Source of the DNA: Actinomadura roseirufa | GTDB taxonomy: Bacteria; Actinomycetota; Actinomycetes; Streptosporangiales; Streptosporangiaceae | Direction of reading: 5' to 3' | DNA: 58,513 bases | Assembly: GCF_900659635.1 (NCBI RefSeq) | Contig: NZ_CAACVB010000024.1 | Span: 1 to 58,513 of the forward strand | Part shown: piece after piece, positions 48,774 to 55,913 of the stretch | Numbering within the stretch: the first letter of the stretch is position 1 | Layout of the letters: every line of letters starts with the position of its first letter | Made by a program: the position numbers and the translations under genes | Notes under the pieces: model-generated | What the model was told of the DNA's origin: nothing | Database searches by the model: none | Seen by the model: the letters and a program-made list of their open reading frames with translations, nothing else

Positions 48774-51221
48774 CTACCGGTCGGTGCCGCCGGACGGCGG
48801 CGCGTCCCCGGGCTCGTCGGACGGGGCGGCGGGGGCGGGCGGGTCCTCCTGCGCGATGGCGTCCAGCCGCGCCCGCTGGGTGCCCGCCTGGTAGGAGCCC
48901 ATGATCCGCTTGACCTCCTCCGGCGAGCGCCCCTCGCTCGGCTCGGGGTCCTGCTCGATCACCGGCTCGCTGGTGCGCAGGGCCTCCACGAGGCTCTCCT
49001 GCGGCTTGCGGATGGGCAGCCCGCCGGGCGTCTCGGCGGGCTCGGCGGCCGGCTCGGGCGCGATCTCCCCGGCCGGCTCGTCCCCCCGGCCGGACTGGGC
49101 GGTGACCGGCATCGGGACGGGCGAGGTGCCCGAGACCCGCGCGGGCTCGGGCACGGAGGTGGGCACCGAGGTCAGCGTCCGCGCGGCGGGGCGGTCCCGG
49201 TGCAGCAGCGCCAGGTTGCCCGCCGGCGCCGGGACCCCGGCCTCGGCGGACGCGGCGACCGGCGCCGGCGTCCCGCCCGTGCCGGTCGAGCTCTGCCGGG
49301 TGACGTCGCGGGGCTCGGAGCCCGGGTCGACGAACAGCTTGGCGGGGATCAGCACGACGGCGGTGACCCCTCCCCACGCGCTGCGCCGCAGCGTGACCGT
49401 CAGGTCGTGCTTGCGGGCGCGGGTGGCGACCACGAAGTGGCCGAGCTGCGGGGCGTCGTCGAAGGCCGAGTCCAGGAACTCCGGCGGCGCGGCGAGGAAG
49501 GCGTTGATCCGGTCCAGTTCCGCGTCCTCGATGCCGAGGCCGCGGTCGTCGATGGTGACCGCGATCCCGCTGGCGGTGACCTGGCTCTCGACGTCCACGC
49601 TGTGCGGCGAGTAGGTGACCGCGTTGTCGATCAGCTCGGCGAGCAGGCTGACCACGTCCTCGACCGCGTACCCGACCAGGTGGTCGTTGCCCACGTGGCT
49701 GATCCGGACCCGCTGGTAGCTCTCGACCTGGCCGATCGCGGCGCGCACCACGTCGATCATGGGCATCGGGCGGCGGGCGCCGTGCGTGGTCAGGCCGCCC
49801 GCCAGCAGCACCAGGTTGTTGACGTAGCGCTGCCCCTGGACGGTCAGCTGGTCCAGCGTGAACAGTTCCTTCAGCTGGGCGAGGTCGAGGTCCTCGCGCT
49901 TCTCCATCGTGTCGATCAGCTTGATCTGGCGGCCCAGCAGCACCCGGTTGCGCTGGCCGAGGTGCAGCAGGATGCGGCGGGTCGCCTCGCGCTGGGCGGC
50001 CTGCCCCGCCGCGGCGGTGACCGCCGCGTGCTGGACGGCGTTGAACGCCCGGCCCACCTGGCCGATCTCGTCGGTGCCGAACTCCAGCGGCGGCGCCTCC
50101 ACCGCGAGGTCCACCGAGTCACCGGCGGTGAGGCGGTCCATGACCAGCGGAAGCCGCTGCTCGGCCAGGTTCTGGGCCGCGTCGCGCAGCCGGTTGAGCT
50201 GCTGCAGGAGCTGGCGGGCGCTGGTGATGGCGAGCGCGACCGACGCGCTCACCGCGATCGCGCCGAGCAGGGCCGCGCCGAGCCACTTGAGCAGCAGGAT
50301 GTAGCCGAGCGGCTTCGCGCGCTCCAGCACCTCGTCACCACCGAGGTCGATCATGTGGTCGAGCTGCGACATCAGCGGCTGGGTCGTGGCCTGCCACTGC
50401 GGCGCGGTCAGCGTGGGCCGGCCCTGCGGGCGGGGCTGCAGCGCCCGCTTCTCCGCCGCCTGGAGGGCGGCGTAGTCCGTCCCTCGCTGGAGGGCCTCCA
50501 CGCGGCCGCGGTCGGAGTCGGGAAGCTGGGGGACGGTCTCCTTCTCCGCGGCGTTCCGCAAGGCGACCGACTGCGCGAACCTGGTCAGGTCCCCCGGGCC
50601 GAAACGTCCCTCGGCGAGCACGCCGGACAGTTCGGCGTCCTCGCGGGCCAGCATCTCCCGGGAGCGGGTCAGCGCGATGAGCGAGCGGGCGTCGGCGGCG
50701 ATGCCGGCGTCGTCCACCTCGGCGGTCGCGGTGGTGATCAGGAAGGCCGCGTCGATCGTGTCGTTGTAGGAGCCCGCGGCGGCGTCGCGGGCGATCGTCC
50801 CGGCGTCGATCGACGCGCGCACCGAGGCGAGCCCCTCCAGCTGCCGGGTGGTGGCGCGGACGTATCGCTTGATCTTGTCGCCGGGCGCCTTGTGCGCCGA
50901 CCGCCGCCACTGCGCGACGGTCCGGTCGGTGCGCGCCCGCTGCTCGCGCAGGCTCGTGCCGTCGGCGCCGTGCCGCCTGCCGCCGAGGTACACCAGGGAG
51001 ATGCGCCGCTCGTCCTGCAGCTGGTTGATCAGGGTCTTGGTGGGACGGCCCGCGGTGGAGTCGCGCTTGCCGGTCTGCAGCAGGGTGTAGCCCTCTTGCG
51101 TGGTGACCCACGCCGCGAAGACCCAGAGCGCCACCAGTGAGCCCAGCATGAACACGATCCGCGAGCGCAGTCGGATGTTACGGGGACGATCCCGGCGGGC
51201 GGGCGATCTGCGCAGACGCAT
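48774..51221 (-). CDS. Nitrate-sensor (NIT) domain histidine-kinase-like protein with Gln at the DHp position
   Basis: An 815-residue protein from ATG 51221 with GAGGA upstream. Membrane helices at about 22-39 and 307-332 flank an external nitrate/nitrite-sensor-type helical domain; a HAMP segment follows. In CvnA-like kinases the DHp region usually reads LDHLATRMRR; here it is LDQLTVQGQR, with Gln458 in place of His. The ATPase domain keeps ELIDNAVTYSP (N box) and DDRGLGIED (G1). About 150 C-terminal residues are Pro/Glu-rich and disordered. It may be a signalling ATPase that does not autophosphorylate in the normal way. Confidence 0.88.
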   Translation of the reverse strand: MRLRRSPARRDRPRNIRLRSRIVFMLGSLVALWVFAAWVTTQEGYTLLQTGKRDSTAGRPTKTLINQLQDERRISLVYLGGRRHGADGTSLREQRARTDRTVAQWRRSAHKAPGDKIKRYVRATTRQLEGLASVRASIDAGTIARDAAAGSYNDTIDAAFLITTATAEVDDAGIAADARSLIALTRSREMLAREDAELSGVLAEGRFGPGDLTRFAQSVALRNAAEKETVPQLPDSDRGRVEALQRGTDYAALQAAEKRALQPRPQGRPTLTAPQWQATTQPLMSQLDHMIDLGGDEVLERAKPLGYILLLKWLGAALLGAIAVSASVALAITSARQLLQQLNRLRDAAQNLAEQRLPLVMDRLTAGDSVDLAVEAPPLEFGTDEIGQVGRAFNAVQHAAVTAAAGQAAQREATRRILLHLGQRNRVLLGRQIKLIDTMEKREDLDLAQLKELFTLDQLTVQGQRYVNNLVLLAGGLTTHGARRPMPMIDVVRAAIGQVESYQRVRISHVGNDHLVGYAVEDVVSLLAELIDNAVTYSPHSVDVESQVTASGIAVTIDDRGLGIEDAELDRINAFLAAPPEFLDSAFDDAPQLGHFVVATRARKHDLTVTLRRSAWGGVTAVVLIPAKLFVDPGSEPRDVTRQSSTGTGGTPAPVAASAEAGVPAPAGNLALLHRDRPAARTLTSVPTSVPEPARVSGTSPVPMPVTAQSGRGDEPAGEIAPEPAAEPAETPGGLPIRKPQESLVEALRTSEPVIEQDPEPSEGRSPEEVKRIMGSYQAGTQRARLDAIAQEDPPAPAAPSDEPGDAPPSGGTDR

Positions 51222-51589
51222 CGACGAGTCCTCAGACGATCTTCGGGGGGTTGCGAAGCCGCGGGCATCCGGGTCCGGCGCCACTCTCCGGCCGTCGGAT
51301 GGCCCGTCAGGCCACTGTTCGCACCCGAAGACCCTAGCAACGAGCTTTTCGCGAATTCACCGAATCCCCCGCTTGGTCTCGGACATGGCCGCGCGGATCA
51401 CGGCGGCGGGGTGCGGACCAGGCATCGGGGACGCGCAGATGTGAGCCAGATCTCCGCCGCCGCGATGCCCGCCGTTCAGCTTCCGGCACATCGGACGTCA
51501 CCAGATTTTCCCCATCATCCCCAAGGAGTCGGACAAAAGGCAGAAAAGGGATATATACCCCGGCATTCCGGCGGCGGCCGAGCCCGGCG
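51222..51589. other. Intergenic region between terpene synthase and kinase genes
   Basis: This 368-bp interval should hold the kinase promoter (minus strand). TAGGGT at 51331-51336 (minus reading) is a possible -10 with a poor -35. An A/T-rich patch (GGGATATATACCCC, 51549-51562) is a near-perfect palindrome just downstream of the terpene synthase stop. I see no gene. Confidence 0.4.
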
Positions 51590-52699
51590 TCAGCGCTCGC
51601 CCCAGTAGTCCTCTCCACGGACACCATAGAAGTCCATGCTGAACGCCAGTTGCTGGCGCAGGTAGGCCGCGCCTCGCGGGCAGCCCGCCTCCAGCGGGCG
51701 CAGGAGCCGTTCGACCTCCCCCGCCAGTTCCCGGACGCGCGCGCGGACCGCCGTTTCGGAGACGCCGAGCGTCAGCGCGTTCAGATCCCCCCAGTCGGCC
51801 TCCCGGCCGCGGGACACGAGGTCGTTGAGCAGCCGCAACGTCGCCTGGACGACCCGGCTCGCGGCCCGCAGCCCATCGAGGTTCTCCAGCACGCGCGGAT
51901 CGCCGCAGGAGATCCAATGGCAGACGTTCACCCACGCCGATCCGAAATTGTCGGCGTTGGCGAGGTACTCCTCAAGGGTCGCGGGGACGCCCGGCTCCAC
52001 CTCCGCGAATCTCCGCGCCGGAGCCTCTTCCCGTCCCTCGCCCGGAAGGCCGATGCCCAGGCATTGTTTCCAGGTCCATTCACGGGCCATCGCCTGGAGC
52101 ATCCGCTGCAGTTCCTCGCGCCAGACGGGCCCGTATTCGGCGAACGCCGGAGCGTCCGCCAGATCCCCGCGCAGCTCCGCCAGCATGGCCGCCAGCTCGT
52201 CCTCCCCCGCCGAGGCGGCCGAGGGCCCGGACGAGGCTCCGGACGGGGAGGAGGGCGCGGCCGTCACGGCGGGAGCCCCGGCGGCGACGCGCAGGCACCG
52301 GTCCACGATCCCGCCGACCTCCGTGGCGCGGGTGGCCAGCGTGTCGATCCGGTAGTCCAGACCGAAGATCCACAGCGAGGCGCGGGCCGCCGGACGCAGT
52401 TCGGCCGCGGTGTACCCGAGGGCACCGAAGGCGATGGCCTCGGCGAGCCGTGACGCGACCGGACCCATCGGCCCGGCGGGGAACAGCGCGGGACGCGCCG
52501 CCGCGCACGCCCGCAGGTCGCGCTCGACCTCCCGTGCGACCTCCCGTACGACCTGCCGCGCGCCCGGCGCCGCCGCACCCCGCGCGAGAGCGTCCGCTCC
52601 CGCCGCGCGGGGCGCCCCACCGGCTTCCTCGACGTCCACGTCACTCCTCGGTCGGCGTGTTCCGAATCGATCGACGATCGGGGCATCAGGAACGCACAT
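51590..52699 (-). CDS. Terpene synthase (class I, atypical metal motifs)
   Basis: Up to 369 residues from ATG 52699. The NSE/DTE metal triad is present as NDLVSRGRE in LLRLLNDLVSRGREADWGDL. At the Asp-rich position, LWIFGLDYRIDTLATRA has D-Y-R-I-D in place of DDxxD/E. Ala/Ser/Pro insertions (about 145-165) lie in a loop. The C-terminus ends FYGVRGEDYWGER rather than with the usual RY. It would cyclise a prenyl diphosphate. No prenyltransferase or P450 is adjacent, so the product cannot be guessed. Confidence 0.82.
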   Translation of the reverse strand: MCVPDAPIVDRFGTRRPRSDVDVEEAGGAPRAAGADALARGAAAPGARQVVREVAREVERDLRACAAARPALFPAGPMGPVASRLAEAIAFGALGYTAAELRPAARASLWIFGLDYRIDTLATRATEVGGIVDRCLRVAAGAPAVTAAPSSPSGASSGPSAASAGEDELAAMLAELRGDLADAPAFAEYGPVWREELQRMLQAMAREWTWKQCLGIGLPGEGREEAPARRFAEVEPGVPATLEEYLANADNFGSAWVNVCHWISCGDPRVLENLDGLRAASRVVQATLRLLNDLVSRGREADWGDLNALTLGVSETAVRARVRELAGEVERLLRPLEAGCPRGAAYLRQQLAFSMDFYGVRGEDYWGER

Positions 52700-52765
52700 C
52701 GCCTAGACGGCCACACCATCCCGTACAGGATGCAAGCCATACAGGACCATCGCTCTTGGTATCAA

Positions 52766-52794
52766 ACGCTACATATACGACCAAACCCAGACAA
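52766..52794 (-). promoter_or_regulatory. Promoter of the terpene synthase gene
   Basis: On the minus strand TTGTCT (52789-52794) and TAGCGT (52766-52771) are separated by 17 bp. The surrounding 60 bp are unusually A/T-rich for this genome. The expected start point, near 52759, leaves a leader of about 60 nt. Confidence 0.55.
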
Positions 52795-52926
52795 GATCGC
52801 CCACGGTGAGGCTTTCGGTCGGGACGGTAAGCGCTTCCGGCCCGGCGCGCCCCTGCGCGCTCGACCGCGCCGGGGTGGAGCGCGACCCAGCATCCCCTAC
52901 GCGGCGGGCGATCCCGGCCGGATCGT

Positions 52927-52970
52927 TTGACAGTCTGTCTGTCTAGGAGTCTAAAATACTAGGAACCTAG
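52927..52970 (+). promoter_or_regulatory. Promoter and operator of the GntR-ABC operon
   Basis: TTGACA (52927-52932) and TAAAAT (52952-52957) form a strong-looking promoter with a slightly long 19-bp spacer. CTAGG-AA-CCTAG (52959-52970) directly after the -10 is a dyad with 5-bp arms, and another CTAGGAG lies in the spacer. Both fit autoregulation by the GntR protein encoded just downstream. The rest of the 52700-53014 gap has no gene. Confidence 0.7.
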
Positions 52971-53014
52971 ATAAATCAGATAAGGGCCGGGGACAGCGCC
53001 CTGAGGGAGGCACG

Positions 53015-53407
53015 TTGATCGAGTTCCATCTCGACCCCCAGTCGGGGGTGTCGCCGTACATGCAGCTCGTCCGGCAGGTCCGGCACGCCCTGCGGCTGGA
53101 CATGCTGCGCGAGGGAGACCAGCTCCCAACGGTCAAGGACGTCGTCGCACAGCTCGCGATCAACCCGAACACGGTGCTCAAGGCGTACCGGGAGCTGGAG
53201 CACGAGGGCCTGGTGGCGGCCCGTCCCGGCGTCGGGACGTTCGTGACCCGGACACTGGCCGACGCCTCGCTCGCCGCACTCGGGCCGCTCCGCCTGGACC
53301 TGCGGCGATGGCTGGCCAAGGCGCGCCGCGCCGGGCTGGACGAGGAGAGCATCGAGGCCCTCTTCCTGACCACCTTTCGGGCCGAGGCCGAGGAGGAAAT
53401 AGCATGA
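53015..53407 (+). CDS. GntR-family regulator, YtrA type
   Basis: A 130-residue protein with a rare TTG start at 53015; GGGAGG lies 5 nt upstream and supports it. The winged helix is MIEFHLDPQSGVSPYMQLVR, then LPTVKDVVAQLAINPNTVLK and LEHEGLVAARPGVGTFV. Only a short helical C-terminus follows, which marks the YtrA subfamily. That subfamily usually represses its own ABC transporter operon. It overlaps the ATPase gene by 4 bp. Confidence 0.93.
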   Translation: MIEFHLDPQSGVSPYMQLVRQVRHALRLDMLREGDQLPTVKDVVAQLAINPNTVLKAYRELEHEGLVAARPGVGTFVTRTLADASLAALGPLRLDLRRWLAKARRAGLDEESIEALFLTTFRAEAEEEIA

Positions 53408-54294
53408 CCGCCGTCTTGCGGGCCCGGGGACTGGGCAAGCGGTACCGGAAGCACTGGGCGTTGTCGGACTGCACCCTGGACGTCCCGGCGGGACGGGTCG
53501 TCGGGCTGGTCGGCCCGAACGGTGCCGGGAAGACCACCCTGCTCAACCTCGCCAGCGGCCAGATGGCGCCGACGGCGGGCAGCATCGAGGTGCTCGGCGC
53601 ACAGCCCGCCGAGAGCCCGGCCCAGCTCGCCCGGGTCGGCTACGTCGCCCAGGACACCCCCACCTACTCCGGCCTCACCGTGGCCGAGCACCTGAAGCTC
53701 GGCGCGCGCCTCAACCCGTCCTGGGACGACGCGCTCGCCCGGGACAGGATCGCGACCCTCGGCCTGGACCCGCGCCGCCGCGCCGGGCGGCTGTCGGGCG
53801 GGCAGCGCGCCCAGCTCGCGCTGACCGTGGGCATCGCCAAGCGGCCCGAGCTGCTGATCCTGGACGAGCCCGTCGCGGCCCTCGACCCGCTCGCCCGGCG
53901 CGAGTTCATGCAGGCCCTCATGGAGGCCGCCGTCGAGCAGCGGCTCAGCGTCGTGCTGTCCTCGCACCTGGTCTCCGACCTGGAGCGCACCTGCGACTAC
54001 CTGATCGTGCTCGTGGACTCCCGCGTCCAGGTGGCCGGGGACGTCGACGAGCTGCTCGCCTCCCACCACCGGCTGACCGGGCCCCGGCGCGACCCGTCCC
54101 GGCTCCCCGCGGACCAGCACGTTCTGACCGAGAGCCACACCGACCGGCAGACCAGCCTGATCGTCCGCTCGGACGGGCCGCTGCACGACCCCTCGTGGAC
54201 GGTCGGGCGGATCTCCCTGGAGGACCTCGTCCTCGCCTACATGAGCCGGTCCGGCGGCGCCGGCGCCCGTCCCGCCCTGGAGGCCCTGCGATGA
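53404..54294 (+). CDS. ABC transporter ATPase
   Basis: A 296-residue ATPase: Walker A GPNGAGKTT, Q loop in VGYVAQDTP, signature LSGGQRAQL, Walker B LLILDEP and switch His in SSHLVSDLE. It is typical of the DrrA/YtrB-type ATPases of antibiotic- or peptide-responsive exporters. It is ATGA-coupled to both neighbours in a regulator-ATPase-permease operon. Confidence 0.95.
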   Translation: MTAVLRARGLGKRYRKHWALSDCTLDVPAGRVVGLVGPNGAGKTTLLNLASGQMAPTAGSIEVLGAQPAESPAQLARVGYVAQDTPTYSGLTVAEHLKLGARLNPSWDDALARDRIATLGLDPRRRAGRLSGGQRAQLALTVGIAKRPELLILDEPVAALDPLARREFMQALMEAAVEQRLSVVLSSHLVSDLERTCDYLIVLVDSRVQVAGDVDELLASHHRLTGPRRDPSRLPADQHVLTESHTDRQTSLIVRSDGPLHDPSWTVGRISLEDLVLAYMSRSGGAGARPALEALR

Positions 54295-55319
54295 TCTGGC
54301 TCACCCTGCGGCAGTTCCGCGTCCAGGCCGCGATCATGGGCGGCGCCCTCGTCGCGCTCGCCGCGCTGCTGGCCCTCACCGGCCCGGGCATGGCCGACGA
54401 CTACGACCGCGGCATCGCCGCCTGCGAGGCGGGCGGCGACTGCGCCGTGTTCACCCGCCAGTTCTTCGACGACCACCAGGCCCTTTACCAGACGCTCGTC
54501 GCCGCGCTGATGTGCCTCCCGGGCGCCATCGGCCTGTTCTGGGGCGCGCCCCTCATCACCCGCGAGCTGGAGACCGGCACGCACCGGCTCGTGTGGAACC
54601 AGACCATCACCCGCACCCGCTGGCTCGTGGTCAAGCTGGGCCTGGTCGGGCTCACCGCGACGGTCTCGGGCGCCCTGGCCGGGCTCATGCTGAGCTGGTG
54701 GGCCGGGCCCCTGGAGAAGGCGGGCGCCGAGCAGTTCCCCCGGATGACGCCGCTGATGTTCGATTCCCGTGGCATCGTCCCACTGGGCTACGCCATGTTC
54801 GGGTTCGTGCTCGGGGTCACCGCCGGGGTGCTGCTGCGCCGGACGCTGACCGCGATGGCCGTCACCCTCGCCGTCTTCGTCGCCGTCCAGCTCGCCGTAC
54901 CGGCGTGGATCCGCCCGTACTACATCCCCGCGAAGGTGACCGTCACCAAGATGACGTCCGAGAACATCGAGGGCCTGATGTTCACCGACAGGCGCGAGGT
55001 GAAGGTACGGCTGAAGCAGGAGCCCGGCATATGGGAACTTTCCAGCCGGACCATCGACTCGTCCGGGCGCGCCGTGAGCTCGCTGCCGTCCTCGCTGGCC
55101 ACGGGGGCCTGCGCGCCGCCGACCCGGGCGGGGAACGCGGCGAACGCGAAGGAACGCTGCTTCTCCGAGATCACCCGGCTCGGCTACCGGCAGAAGCTCA
55201 CCTTCCAGCCCGCGGGACGGTTCTGGCCCTTCCAGTGGATCGAGACCGGACTCTTCCTGGTCCTGTCCGCCGCCCTGACCGCTTTCTGCTTCTACTGGAC
55301 CCGCCGCCGGGTCTCCTAG
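54291..55319 (+). CDS. ABC-2 type transporter permease
   Basis: A 342-residue permease with about six membrane helices. A large external loop (about 220-310) lies before the last helix and contains two Cys (TGACAPP and KERCFSE), possibly a disulfide. LITRELETGTHRLVWNQTIT is the conserved cytoplasmic coupling segment of this family. It works with the ATPase encoded before it. Its stop overlaps the stop of the convergent HxlR gene. Confidence 0.9.
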   Translation: MIWLTLRQFRVQAAIMGGALVALAALLALTGPGMADDYDRGIAACEAGGDCAVFTRQFFDDHQALYQTLVAALMCLPGAIGLFWGAPLITRELETGTHRLVWNQTITRTRWLVVKLGLVGLTATVSGALAGLMLSWWAGPLEKAGAEQFPRMTPLMFDSRGIVPLGYAMFGFVLGVTAGVLLRRTLTAMAVTLAVFVAVQLAVPAWIRPYYIPAKVTVTKMTSENIEGLMFTDRREVKVRLKQEPGIWELSSRTIDSSGRAVSSLPSSLATGACAPPTRAGNAANAKERCFSEITRLGYRQKLTFQPAGRFWPFQWIETGLFLVLSAALTAFCFYWTRRRVS

Positions 55320-55747
55320 GAACGCCCAGGGCCGGGGAGGGCACGCACCTGTGCGGCGTCGGCTATGGCCCCGCACGCCGCACAGGTCAGCGTCTGCCGG
55401 ACGTCGCCGCCGCAATCGTGCTCGTAGTGATACGGGGGGCCGTCCGGTGCGGCCCAGCGGTCGCCCCAGCGTGTGAGGGCGACGACCACGGGCTGGAGGT
55501 CGCGCCCCTTCTCGGTGAGGACGTACTCGCGATCCGGACCCGGCTCCATGAGCCCGGCCTTCACGAACCCCTCCAGGCGGGTCGCGAGGATGTTCGGCGC
55601 GATGCCGAGGCGGCGCTGGAACTCGGAGAACCGCGTGCACCCGGAGTACAGGGCGTTGCGGACGATGAGCAGGCTCCAGCGCTCCCCGATCAGCTCCAGC
55701 GCGCGCGCCGCCGAGCAGTTCTCGTTCTCGTAGGTCTTCCCGAGCAT
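55316..55747 (-). CDS. HxlR-family transcriptional regulator
   Basis: About 143 residues from ATG 55747. The HxlR winged helix is ENCSAARALELIGERWSLLI, then GCTRFSEFQRRLGIAPNILA and the ALTRWGDRWA wing. A C-terminal extension carries HDCGGDV and TCAACGA, so three or four Cys that could bind zinc. The Cys near the N-terminus (NENC) is the position used for redox sensing in several HxlR proteins. It is convergent with the ABC operon; the target is unknown. Confidence 0.9.
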   Translation of the reverse strand: MLGKTYENENCSAARALELIGERWSLLIVRNALYSGCTRFSEFQRRLGIAPNILATRLEGFVKAGLMEPGPDREYVLTEKGRDLQPVVVALTRWGDRWAAPDGPPYHYEHDCGGDVRQTLTCAACGAIADAAQVRALPGPGRS

Positions 55748-55913
55748 CGACGCCTTCCCCCATCGCTCGCAGGACACGGATCCCCCCGGTTGCGTCACGA
55801 TAGCCGCAGGCACGCGTCCTCCCCTCCCCACGGCTACCGGCCCGTAGGGTCCGGGAGATCTCCCCGGAGGAAATTCGCACGGGTTTGTCCGAGGTGTTTG
55901 GCATGCTGGTGAC

